Shown here: piece after piece, positions 16,202-24,321 of the stretch
How positions within the stretch are numbered: position 1 is the stretch's first letter
Layout: every line of letters starts with the position of its first letter
NCBI GenBank assembly: GCA_031266025.1
Contig: JAISBV010000045.1
Span: 1 to 44,407, forward strand
DNA from: Eubacteriales Family XIII. Incertae Sedis bacterium
GTDB lineage: Bacteria; Bacillota; Clostridia; Peptostreptococcales; Anaerovoracaceae
Length of the DNA stretch: 44,407 bases
Reading direction: 5' to 3'
Notes under the pieces: model-generated
Told to the model about the DNA's origin: nothing
Databases searched by the model: none
Seen by the model: the letters and a program-made list of their open reading frames with translations, nothing else
Position numbers and translations under genes: made by a program

Positions 16202-17047
16202 CTAAAGGTCTCTGTGGATCAGTGCGGTTCTGTAACCTCTTTCCGTAAGAGCCTCATTAAAAACGATAGCCATAGTAACAGATCTGTGCCTGCCTCCGGT
16301 ACAACCGAAGGCCAGATTTAATTTGTATTTTCCTTCTGTTGAAAAATATGGTATTAGTTCTTCGATGAGTCGCAGAGCGGAATCACGAAACGCCCGGCTT
16401 ACGGGAATCTTCATTACATAATCCCGGACACGCTTACTGTTGCCTGAAAGCTCCTTGAGACTCGGCACATAGAACGGATTCGATATGAAGCGCATATCGA
16501 AAACCATATCGGCCTCCGCCGGAATACCGAACTTATATCCGAACGACGTTATATTGATCGTGAACACATTCTCCGTTTGCGGAAGAAAGAGCTTCTTTAT
16601 CTCATCGGAAAGCGCGGCCGTCTTCATATGCGACGTGTCTATGACAATATCGGCCGCGCGCTTGATATCAAGCAAGCGTTTTCGCTCAAGCGCTATGCCG
16701 TCCACATTTGAACCGCCGCCGGACAACGGATGGCTGCGCCGTGTTTCGTTAAAGCGTCTCAGCAGCGCATCGTCCGAAGCGTCAAGAAACAATATCCTGT
16801 AGGGCATACCCGCGTCCGTCAGCGCGTGCAAACTGTTTTTTAAATCGTCGAAAAACGCGCCGCCTCTGATATCTATAACGAAAACGGCGTGCGCCACTTC
16901 TCGTTTGCCCTGTCCGAGCAAATCCAACACGCTGCCGATAAGAGACGGCGGCAGGTTGTCGATGCAGTAATATCCGAGATCCTCAAAGCAGTTGAACGCG
17001 CAGCTTTTGCCCGCTCCCGACATGCCCGTGACAACAGTGATCTCCAT
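16202..17047 (-). CDS. rapZ: RapZ / YvcJ nucleotide-binding protein
   Basis: A 281-residue P-loop protein of normal length. Walker A is GMSGAGKS (about residues 8-15), followed by the typical YYCIDNLPPSL. The C-terminal RapZ domain ends in FGCTGGRHRSV and LIHRDL. In E. coli RapZ controls GlmZ/GlmY small RNAs; in Bacillus the protein has GTPase/ATPase activity and affects competence. The regulatory target here is unknown. It sits between a PHP hydrolase gene and whiA, as in many Firmicutes. Confidence 0.96.
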   Translation of the reverse strand: MEITVVTGMSGAGKSCAFNCFEDLGYYCIDNLPPSLIGSVLDLLGQGKREVAHAVFVIDIRGGAFFDDLKNSLHALTDAGMPYRILFLDASDDALLRRFNETRRSHPLSGGGSNVDGIALERKRLLDIKRAADIVIDTSHMKTAALSDEIKKLFLPQTENVFTINITSFGYKFGIPAEADMVFDMRFISNPFYVPSLKELSGNSKRVRDYVMKIPVSRAFRDSALRLIEELIPYFSTEGKYKLNLAFGCTGGRHRSVTMAIVFNEALTERGYRTALIHRDL

Positions 17048-17105
17048 AAAACATTACCTCGATTCAGCTTCCGCCCCGTTACGAAAAGGACGACCGTGCG
17101 TGCAG

Positions 17106-17852
17106 TCAAACCGCCCGCAGATTCACAACGCGTTCAATATCAAGACCCGCTTCCGCGATAAGCCGGATTGCGCGCGCCGTTTCGCCCACCCTTTCGGGTG
17201 AATGCGCGTCGCTGCTGACGGCGAATTTCACATCGGAACGCGCCGCCGTCCGAAGGCCGTCAACCGTCAGCGATTTGTGTCTCGCGTTTATCTCAAACAG
17301 CGTATCCGTTTCCGCGCAGGCGCGCGCGACCGCGAATACATCTACGGATCCCTTGTCGCCCGGATGCGTTAATATTTTAATATTGTTGGTATGCAGGGCC
17401 TTCTCGACCATTTCCGTGTTCTTGACAAGCGAGCGTCGCGACAGGAAACCCGTGGCGTTGCTGATAATATTCTCCACGTGACAAGCGCACATGGCAATCG
17501 GATTTTCGCCGAACGCGCCGTAATGATAGCCCGCTATCACATAGTCGAACAGGCTGAGTTCGTACGGCGACAGATCGAGCCGACCGGACGCGTCCACGAT
17601 ATTCGCCTCGACGCCCATTAATATCTCAAGTCCGAGATCCCGGGCCCTGAGCGTCTCTATCTCGGCGCGCATCTCGGCAAGACGCGAGCGTTTGACGCCG
17701 AAGAACAGATGCCCCGGACCGTGATCCGTAATTCCTATTCCGCAAAGGCGCAAACGCGCAGCGACGCGCACATTATCCTCAATGCTGCCCGCGCCGTGCG
17801 AAAATGTCGTATGCGTATGCCAGTCATAAAGGAGTTTGTATGTCGTCGCCAA
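17106..17852 (-). CDS. PHP-domain phosphoesterase
   Basis: A 248-residue PHP-fold metal hydrolase (YcdX / HisK-like group). Metal ligands are visible as DWHTHTTFSHG near the start, GITDHGPGH (about 38-46), VEANI (about 82), a central HP in ILTHPGDKG and the C-terminal SSDAHSPERVG. The start is a TTG with GGAGGTG 7 bases upstream. It overlaps the end of murB by 29 bases, so translation is probably coupled. Its substrate is not known. Confidence 0.85.
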   Translation of the reverse strand: MATTYKLLYDWHTHTTFSHGAGSIEDNVRVAARLRLCGIGITDHGPGHLFFGVKRSRLAEMRAEIETLRARDLGLEILMGVEANIVDASGRLDLSPYELSLFDYVIAGYHYGAFGENPIAMCACHVENIISNATGFLSRRSLVKNTEMVEKALHTNNIKILTHPGDKGSVDVFAVARACAETDTLFEINARHKSLTVDGLRTAARSDVKFAVSSDAHSPERVGETARAIRLIAEAGLDIERVVNLRAV

Positions 17853-18759
17853 TTATGCGCACCTCCGGTTCGAGCATAACGCCAAAGCGATCAAATACCG
17901 TACTCCTCACGATTTCCATCAAGTCCGTAATATCCGAGGCCGTTGCGCCGCCCTCGTTCACGATGAAACCCGCATGCAGCGGCGATACCCTCGCGCCTCC
18001 GCAGGACAGCCCTGCAAGCCCGGCGTCTTCTATGAGTTTTCCCGCAAAACCGCCTGTCGGCCGCTTGAAGAAGCTGCCGGCGCTCGGCGCGCTCAGCGGT
18101 TGTTTTTCCGCCCGCCTGCGCGCAAATTCCGCCATGCGCGCGCGTATATCCGCTTCGTCCGCAGGAACAAGCTCAAAGCGCGCCTCAAGCACGACGACGC
18201 CCGAACGGCGAAACAGACTGCTCCTGTATGAAAACTCCATCTCGTTCCGGCGCAAGAAAAGCACGGCGCCATCCGCCGGAGTGAACACCTTGGCGGATTC
18301 AGTAACTCCGCCTATATCGCCGCCGTAAGCACCCGCGTTCATATACAGGGCGCCGCCGACGCTGCCGGGTATGCCGCGCGCAAATTCGAGTCCGCCGAGC
18401 GCGGCGTCCGCCGCCGCGTCCGAGACTGCGGCAAGGGACGCTCCGCAAAGCGCCGTGATCAAATTTCCGCCTACGCGCACCGCGCGCAAATCCGCGCCCG
18501 GCTTCACTATTACGCCGCGAAAGCCTCCGTCGCGCACGAGCAGGTTGCTGCCCGCGCCCATTACGAAATACGGCAAGCCCATGCCGAATATAAGACTCAG
18601 TACGCGAACAAAAGCGGCTTCGCCGCGCGGAACAAGAAGACAGTCGGCGCGTCCGCCCGCCTTGAACGAACAATACTCGCTCATAGGCGCGTTCCGCAGG
18701 ACGCATTCTATATCGGGATCCGATTTCAATTCACTGATAAGCTGCTCTGTGTCACGCAT
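17824..18759 (-). CDS. murB: UDP-N-acetylenolpyruvoylglucosamine reductase
   Basis: A 311-residue flavoenzyme that reduces UDP-GlcNAc-enolpyruvate to UDP-MurNAc with NADPH, an early cytosolic step of peptidoglycan synthesis. FAD-binding motifs are FKAGGRADCLLVPR, VMGAGSNLLVRDGGF and GIPGSVGGALYMNAGAYGG; the C-terminal EPEVRIIG carries the conserved glutamate. The layout fits the short type II MurB. A GGGAG site precedes the ATG. It starts the murB-PHP-rapZ-whiA cluster. Confidence 0.97.
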   Translation of the reverse strand: MRDTEQLISELKSDPDIECVLRNAPMSEYCSFKAGGRADCLLVPRGEAAFVRVLSLIFGMGLPYFVMGAGSNLLVRDGGFRGVIVKPGADLRAVRVGGNLITALCGASLAAVSDAAADAALGGLEFARGIPGSVGGALYMNAGAYGGDIGGVTESAKVFTPADGAVLFLRRNEMEFSYRSSLFRRSGVVVLEARFELVPADEADIRARMAEFARRRAEKQPLSAPSAGSFFKRPTGGFAGKLIEDAGLAGLSCGGARVSPLHAGFIVNEGGATASDITDLMEIVRSTVFDRFGVMLEPEVRIIGDDIQTPL

Positions 18760-18916
18760 CGCGTCTCCCGAACGGCGCTCGGGCGCCGGATGATAACGCT
18801 TTTGTATCGTATATTTTATATGATATCACAGGTCAGACCGCGCGGCAAGCGCAACGCGGGATTTACGCAAAGCGAACTCCCGCGGGTTACCGCCAAACAG
18901 TTAAATATTAAATCAA

Positions 18917-19089
18917 AACTACTCAAACACTGCGTCAGTTTTACCCTGTCGCAAGCTCCGGGCACGCGTGTTCAGATCGGGTTCTGCCGGCGGTTTTGGC
19001 CCCCGGAACGTACTTGAAGCTACGTGAGGAGGACAATAACCGACGGCAGGTTCCGAGATGGACAAAAATCACGTGGGGTTTGAGTAGTT
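18917..19089. mobile_element. MITE-like element A2, 173 bp
   Basis: Perfect 12-bp terminal inverted repeats, AACTACTCAAAC and GTTTGAGTAGTT. The 92-bp core (18969-19060) matches A1 at 90 of 92 positions in inverted orientation. Relative to A1 it carries about 28 extra bases near 18938-18968. No ORF is present. Its right end overlaps the last base of the aroQ stop codon (TAA at 19090-19088), so the insertion supplies or abuts the end of the gene. Confidence 0.75.
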
Positions 19090-19513
19090 ACATCTCAAGG
19101 AGCGCGTACAGGGCCAGTATATAGCTCTGTATACCAAATCCCGCGATACTGCCCATGCACACGGGCGCTATCACGGATTCGCGGCGAAACGCTTCTCGCG
19201 CGGCGACGTTCGACATATGCACCTCTACGACGGGCGCGTCTATGGCGGCTATCGCGTCACGGATAGCTAGGCTGTAATGCGTGTAGGCCGCGGCGTTCAA
19301 TATGACGCCGTCAGAGTCCGATGCGTTTTGTATCGCGCTCACAAGCGCCCCTTCTGAGTTGTCGGCGAAAAATTCGCAGCGCGCGCCCAGTTCGGCGGCT
19401 TTCTTGGCGATCACGGCAGTGAGCTCCGCAAGGCTGAGCGTACCGTATTTGTCCGGCTCACGCGTTCCGAGCATATTCATATTGGGGCCGTTAATAACCG
19501 CTATTTTCTTCAT
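19088..19513 (-). CDS. aroQ: Type II 3-dehydroquinate dehydratase
   Basis: A 141-residue enzyme that converts 3-dehydroquinate to 3-dehydroshikimate, step 3 of the shikimate pathway. Type II motifs are NGPNMNMLGTREPDKYG at the start (active-site tyrosine), the central VILNAAAYTHYSLAIRDAI and VEVHMSNVAAREAFRRESV. It is last in the operon, 92 bases after pheA. Its stop codon coincides with the end of MITE A2. Confidence 0.96.
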   Translation of the reverse strand: MKKIAVINGPNMNMLGTREPDKYGTLSLAELTAVIAKKAAELGARCEFFADNSEGALVSAIQNASDSDGVILNAAAYTHYSLAIRDAIAAIDAPVVEVHMSNVAAREAFRRESVIAPVCMGSIAGFGIQSYILALYALLEM

Positions 19514-19605
19514 TTTGCTGCCACTGTCTCCATATTCTCGTATGAGGTTCTTTGCTATTCGCGGTTTGCCGCGTGGGCAAAATATCTTTGTTTCGGCGGG
19601 ATCAG

Positions 19606-20736
19606 TCAGTCCTTCATGGAATAACAGCCGATAACCTCGAAATACTCACAGGCGGACGCCGCGTGACGAAGGGTCTCTACGGTACGGTCATCAAGGATAT
19701 TGCCTTGCACCTCGGCAAAGAAGCGATACTTGCCGGAACCAGCCGGTCTCGACTCAAGCTGCATCATATTCATGCCGCCCGCCATAAGAGGCAGGAGTAT
19801 CTCGCACAGCGCTCCGCTCTTATGCTTCGTGGAAAATGTGAATGAAATAAGGTCGTCGTGTTCGTCGTATTCGGGTTCGGGCGATATGACCACAAAGGAC
19901 GTTCTGTTCTCAAGCGAATCCATGATATCCGGTTCAAGCACGCAAAGCCCGTTCAACTCGCCCGCGCGGCGCGAACCTATCGCGGCAGTCTTGCCGTCCT
20001 TGCTTGACGCCGCCGTCTCCGCCGCTACGGCCGTGTTTCGACAGGCGTTCAAACTCCAAGGCTTTCCCCTCAAGAATCTCGAACACTGACGAAAACCTTC
20101 GGAATGCGAAAACACCTCCCTTATATCGGAAAGCTTCACGTCTTCGGGCGCAAGCAAACAATGGCGAATGTCTATCCACGTCCGCGCGACTATGTAGCAG
20201 CCGTATTTCCTAAGCAGATCGTATGTCTCGCCTATCGCGCCGGTCTTGGAATTTTCAATGGGGACGACGCCGTAATCCGCTTCCTTTCCCTTGACGGCCA
20301 CGAACAAATCCTCGAAAAAATCCACCCGCAGCTTTTCGGCGCCGGGGAAGAGCTCCATGAGCGCTTGTTCACTCCACGCGCCCGGTACGCCTTGAAACGC
20401 GCATATCGCGTTTTCTCGCGAAGGTTTTCGCGGCGGCGGTAAGAAAGGAGGGCTCGAAGAGGACAACGTTTTGCGCTGTCTGGCCTTTGATATGGCAATA
20501 ACCGAACGCATAAGGAGCGCGACCTCGCCTTTTAAAGTCTCATCGTCGACGATGGCGTCCGCCCGTTCCAACACCTGCTGCTCGCGCATCTCGTCCGTTA
20601 TCGCCATGTTCCCCTCGCCCTTTATGACGGCGATGCGCGCGGAAATATCCATCCGTTCCTTGAAAAGCGGTATCATATTGCTGTCTATAGCATCGATCTT
20701 GGTTCGCAGTTCGCTCAATTGTTCCTTTGCGTTCAT
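19606..20736 (-). CDS. pheA: Bifunctional chorismate mutase / prephenate dehydratase
   Basis: A 376-residue P-protein that turns chorismate into phenylpyruvate. An AroQ-class chorismate mutase covers residues 1-85 (LRTKIDAIDSNMIPLFKERM). A linker follows, then the dehydratase (about 105-280: AFQGVPGAWSEQAL, VVPIENSKTGAIGETYDLL, ENRTSFVVIS), then an ACT domain with GALCEILLPLMAG and LESRP, which in this family binds phenylalanine for feedback inhibition. The ATG at 20736 is chosen because the mutase begins there and GGAG lies upstream. A tyrosine-branch gene is absent, so this operon is directed to phenylalanine. Confidence 0.95.
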   Translation of the reverse strand: MNAKEQLSELRTKIDAIDSNMIPLFKERMDISARIAVIKGEGNMAITDEMREQQVLERADAIVDDETLKGEVALLMRSVIAISKARQRKTLSSSSPPFLPPPRKPSRENAICAFQGVPGAWSEQALMELFPGAEKLRVDFFEDLFVAVKGKEADYGVVPIENSKTGAIGETYDLLRKYGCYIVARTWIDIRHCLLAPEDVKLSDIREVFSHSEGFRQCSRFLRGKPWSLNACRNTAVAAETAASSKDGKTAAIGSRRAGELNGLCVLEPDIMDSLENRTSFVVISPEPEYDEHDDLISFTFSTKHKSGALCEILLPLMAGGMNMMQLESRPAGSGKYRFFAEVQGNILDDRTVETLRHAASACEYFEVIGCYSMKD

Positions 20737-20794
20737 TTCATATTCTCCGATAATAGCAGTGCGGCCGAAGGCCGCCGCATCAACAAAATATCCG

Positions 20795-21811
20795 CTACGC
20801 GTCGTTCTCGGCAAGCGTTGCGCGCAGCCGGTTTACCTTGCGCATAAGCTTGTCAAACAAAAACGGCGTTATGGACTGCTGCCCGTCGCACAGGGCCTTG
20901 TCAGGCCTGTTGTGCACCTCTATCATAAGTCCGTCCGCGCCTGCGGCGACGGCCGCCAAAGCCATTGGATAGACCAAGTCCCAGTAGCCGGTTCCGTGCG
21001 ACGGATCTACTATGACGGGCAGATGCGATTTTTTCTTCAAAACCGGTATCGCCGACAGATCAAGCGTGTTCCGCGTGGCGGTTTCAAACGTGCGTATCCC
21101 CCTTTCGCAGAGTATTACGGGGCTGTCGCCGCTCATAAGTATATAGTCCGCCGCCATAAGCATTTCGTCCAATGTGCAGGACGGGCCGCGCTTGAGAAGT
21201 ACGGGCTTGCCAAGCTTACCGACCTCCGTAAGCAGCGAGAAATTCTGCATATTGCGCGCGCCGATCTGAATTATATCCACATCGTCGCGAAAAATTTCGA
21301 CGTATTCCGGCGACATTATTTCCGTGACTATGGGCAAACCCGTTTTCTCCCGCGCCGTTTTGAGCAGCTCCAATCCGTCGAGCCCAAGTCCTTGGAACGA
21401 ATACGGCGAGCTGCGCGGTTTGAAAGCGCCGCCGCGCATAAAATCGGCGCCCGAATGCTTCACATCGCGCGCGATGGACAGCACCTGTTCTTCGGTTTCC
21501 ACGGAGCAGGGCCCGGCCATAACCGTGAAAGCGCCGCCGCCTACGGTTCGTCCGGCGATCTCATAAGATGAATCAAGAGGATGAAAACGTCTTCCTGCCA
21601 GTTTGTAGGGTTCCGATACCTTCATCACGCGTTCCACGCACTCGTGGCGCATGACGCTGTCCTCCGAAATCCCGGACGTGTCGCCGACAAGCCCGAATAT
21701 ACGTGTGCTCTCGCCTCTGATATCTTGAATACTCAGACGCCGATCTGACATGGTATCTTTGAGCGCAATAACCTGCTCTTCGGCGGCGTCTTGTTTTAAT
21801 ACTATTATCAT
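20795..21811 (-). CDS. aroF: DAHP synthase, type I beta
   Basis: A 338-residue 3-deoxy-7-phosphoheptulonate synthase that joins phosphoenolpyruvate and erythrose 4-phosphate, the first step to chorismate. The N-terminal 70 residues form a ferredoxin-like regulatory domain (MIIVLKQDAAEEQV). The barrel has VMAGPCSVETEEQ, MRGGAFKPRSSPYSFQG, GARNMQNFSLL, LLKRGPSCTLDE, VDPSHGTGYWDL and IEVHN. The N-terminal domain suggests feedback control by an aromatic amino acid. It lies 21 bases after aroKE and 58 bases before pheA. Confidence 0.96.
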   Translation of the reverse strand: MIIVLKQDAAEEQVIALKDTMSDRRLSIQDIRGESTRIFGLVGDTSGISEDSVMRHECVERVMKVSEPYKLAGRRFHPLDSSYEIAGRTVGGGAFTVMAGPCSVETEEQVLSIARDVKHSGADFMRGGAFKPRSSPYSFQGLGLDGLELLKTAREKTGLPIVTEIMSPEYVEIFRDDVDIIQIGARNMQNFSLLTEVGKLGKPVLLKRGPSCTLDEMLMAADYILMSGDSPVILCERGIRTFETATRNTLDLSAIPVLKKKSHLPVIVDPSHGTGYWDLVYPMALAAVAAGADGLMIEVHNRPDKALCDGQQSITPFLFDKLMRKVNRLRATLAENDA

Positions 21812-21832
21812 CCCTATCTCCTTCTATAACCC

Positions 21833-23251
21833 TCACAGCACATCTGTATTCGCGCTTCGCGCGCCTGTTCGGGCCGCATCAAGCGCGTAACGCGCCGCGC
21901 TCTCCGCAGTCTCGCAGAGCTTCTCCGTATCGAGCGGGTGCCCGAGGAATATCTCGTCCGATAACAGCGCCTGAGCGATTAGCATATCAAGACCTCCGAG
22001 CGTTTCAAGTCCAAGAGCTTCTGATTCGCGCAGCAGCTTTGTTCGCGGCGGATTGTACACGAGGTCGCACACGAGGGCGCGGGCCGGCAGCGCCGTCAAA
22101 AAATCGAGCGAGTCATAATCGCATTCCGCGCCCAACATGCCGAGCGGCGTGGCGTTGATAAGCACGTCGGCGCTGCCGGCAGCGGCGCGAAGCGCTTCGG
22201 AACTCATGTCTGCCCGGATTATGTCGGGAACGCGCCGCGCCGCCCGCGCCGAGGCGGCGGCCAAAGCTCTTTCCCGCACGTCATCCGCCTTTTCCCGGCG
22301 TCTCGCGAGCACGGTGATCCTGCGGGCGCCGTCAATCGCGGCCTTCATTGCTATTCCCGCCGCCGCGCCGCCCGCGCCGATTATCACGATATCGCCGCCG
22401 CCGTAGGCGCGCCCGCGCCGCCCGAGCGCCCGCGCCAAACCCTCCATGTCCGTGTTATAACCGACAAAACGCCCGCACTGCGCCAAAACCGTGTTCACCG
22501 CGCCGCAAAGCCGAGCATCTTCATCAATTTCATCCAAAAAAGGCAATATATCTTGCTTGTGGGGTACGGTCACATTGAAACCGCGCATACCCGATATTTT
22601 CGCGCGCGCCACGAAGTCGCCGATCTTCCCTCTCGGCGCGTGAATCGCGCTGTAGCGGAAATTAAGACCGAGCTCTCCGAACACGGCGTTATGAACAGAC
22701 GGCGACACGCTGTGTCCTATGGGATCGCCTATAACGGCAAAACCGTCGTCCGGATATTCGCTTCGCATGAGATTGCACAGCCGTTCGAGCGCGTCGTCTT
22801 GGCCGTCCGCGCAAAGAAGACGCGCGTCGGCGCACGCCGTATAGCGCGCGCGCCTGCTCCGTGACAGCTCGTATATGCGATCCGCGCCTTCCGACAGCAG
22901 CGGACGCGCGCCGCAGTCGAGCGCCGCGGCGATCTGCTCGGGGGGCCTGTCCAAAAAGACGATCAGCCCCGTTTCGCGCAGCGCGCGCATGTTTTCATCC
23001 CTAAGCACGGCGCCGCCGCCCGTGGCGACGACGGTTCGTGAGCGCCGCGCGGCCGAGAGTACGGCGGCCGTTTCCAAATCACGGAAACGCGGTTCCCCGT
23101 ATTCGGAAAAAATCTCTGTTATGGGCATACCTTCGCTCTTTTCTATTTCTGCGTCCGTATCAATAAAATCGAGTCCGAAGCGCTCGGCGGCCAATGCGCC
23201 GAGTGTGGATTTTCCGCTGCCCGAAAGTCCGATCAATACAATATTCTTCAT
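21833..23251 (-). CDS. aroKE: Fused shikimate kinase - shikimate dehydrogenase
   Basis: A 472-residue fusion with no stop or frameshift between its parts. Residues 1 to about 165 are shikimate kinase: Walker A GLSGSGKST (8-16), FIDTDAEIE, FRDLE and ATGGGAVL. Residues from about 170 are shikimate dehydrogenase: IGDPIGHSVSPSVHN, FNVTVPHK, GAVNTV, YNTDMEGLARAL, the NADP-binding GAGGAAAGIAMKA, INATPLGM and LDMLIAQA. The two activities are separated in the pathway only by the shikimate they share, so channelling is possible. The start overlaps the aroC stop by 4 bases (ATGA). Confidence 0.93.
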   Translation of the reverse strand: MKNIVLIGLSGSGKSTLGALAAERFGLDFIDTDAEIEKSEGMPITEIFSEYGEPRFRDLETAAVLSAARRSRTVVATGGGAVLRDENMRALRETGLIVFLDRPPEQIAAALDCGARPLLSEGADRIYELSRSRRARYTACADARLLCADGQDDALERLCNLMRSEYPDDGFAVIGDPIGHSVSPSVHNAVFGELGLNFRYSAIHAPRGKIGDFVARAKISGMRGFNVTVPHKQDILPFLDEIDEDARLCGAVNTVLAQCGRFVGYNTDMEGLARALGRRGRAYGGGDIVIIGAGGAAAGIAMKAAIDGARRITVLARRREKADDVRERALAAASARAARRVPDIIRADMSSEALRAAAGSADVLINATPLGMLGAECDYDSLDFLTALPARALVCDLVYNPPRTKLLRESEALGLETLGGLDMLIAQALLSDEIFLGHPLDTEKLCETAESAARYALDAARTGARSANTDVL

Positions 23252-24321
23252 GCCGGCAAAAATCCGCGCCCTGCGGACATGCAGTCCAAAACGCTGAGCG
23301 CGAGACCCGCTTCGACGACGGGTACGGCCCTCGGAACGATACAGGCGTCATGCCGCCCCTTTATCTCCGTATTCTTCTCCGTCATATCGGCGGGATCCAC
23401 CGTACGCTGAGACTTCTCTATGGACGGCGTCGGTTTGAAGGCCGCGCGCACGACTATAGGCATGCCGTTCGAAATACCGCCCAGAATGCCGCCGCAGTTA
23501 TTCGTGGGCGACGATATGGCGCCGTCCTTTATGACGATGGCGTCGTTGGACTCGCTGCCGCGTATATCCGCAAGGCGAAAACCGGCGCCGAATTCAACGC
23601 CCTTTACCGCCGGTATCGAAAAAAGCATGGATGCTGCGATACTTTCAAGCGACGCGAAAAACGGCTCTCCCACGCCTCCCGGCACGCCGTAAGCCACAGC
23701 TTCCACTACGCCTCCCACGGAATCCTTATCCGCGCGCGCCGTCTCCATCGCGCGCGACATAGATGCCGCGGCTTCCCGCGATGCCGGAAATCTCGAACTT
23801 GAGAACGAACGCCAATCCTCTTCATCTCGGGGACTATCCGCGTCAACTGCGCCGCCTATGGCGGCGATGCGTCCGTAAATATTGACCCTGCGGCGGCGTA
23901 GCACCTGTTTGGCCATTGCGCCCGCAAAGACAAGCAGCGCCGTGAGCCGTCCCGAAAAATGTCCGCCGCCGCGCATATCAGCGTAACCGCCGTATTTGAG
24001 CAGCGCGCTCCAGTCCGCGTGCCCGGGTCTCAGCGTTCCGTCATAGTCGCCGGAGCGTGCATCTCTGTTCCGTATAAGACCGCAGACGGGGGCTCCCGTA
24101 GTAAAGCCGTCCTTCATGCCGCTGAGTATCTCTACATCGTCCGTTTCGTGTCTCGCGGAAGAAAACGGATCGTGCCCGGGCGCGCGCCGCATCATCTCTC
24201 GCCTGATTTCATTTACGTCTATCGACTCTCCGGCAGGAAGCCCGTCCACAGCCATGCCGATAGCGATTCCGTGCGATTCGCCGAATACAGACAGTTTTAT
24301 GTTATTGCCCCATACGTTCAT
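23248..24321 (-). CDS. aroC: Chorismate synthase
   Basis: A 357-residue FMN-dependent enzyme that makes chorismate from EPSP. Family signatures are SVFGESHGIAIG near the start, RRAPGHDPFSS, the GHADWSALLKYG and DMRGGGHFSGRLTA segments, and NNCGGILGGISNGMPI. The ATG at 24321 is chosen because the family begins at this point and GGAGGT lies 5 bases upstream. It overlaps aroA by 4 bases and aroKE by 4 bases. A reduced flavin source is needed and is not encoded nearby. Confidence 0.97.
   Translation of the reverse strand: MNVWGNNIKLSVFGESHGIAIGMAVDGLPAGESIDVNEIRREMMRRAPGHDPFSSARHETDDVEILSGMKDGFTTGAPVCGLIRNRDARSGDYDGTLRPGHADWSALLKYGGYADMRGGGHFSGRLTALLVFAGAMAKQVLRRRRVNIYGRIAAIGGAVDADSPRDEEDWRSFSSSRFPASREAAASMSRAMETARADKDSVGGVVEAVAYGVPGGVGEPFFASLESIAASMLFSIPAVKGVEFGAGFRLADIRGSESNDAIVIKDGAISSPTNNCGGILGGISNGMPIVVRAAFKPTPSIEKSQRTVDPADMTEKNTEIKGRHDACIVPRAVPVVEAGLALSVLDCMSAGRGFLPA

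Noticed and set aside
19606-20736. TSF instead of TRF in the prephenate dehydratase motif as a possible loss of activity
   Set aside because: A serine at this place occurs in many dehydratases, and the key threonine and the ESRP motif are intact.
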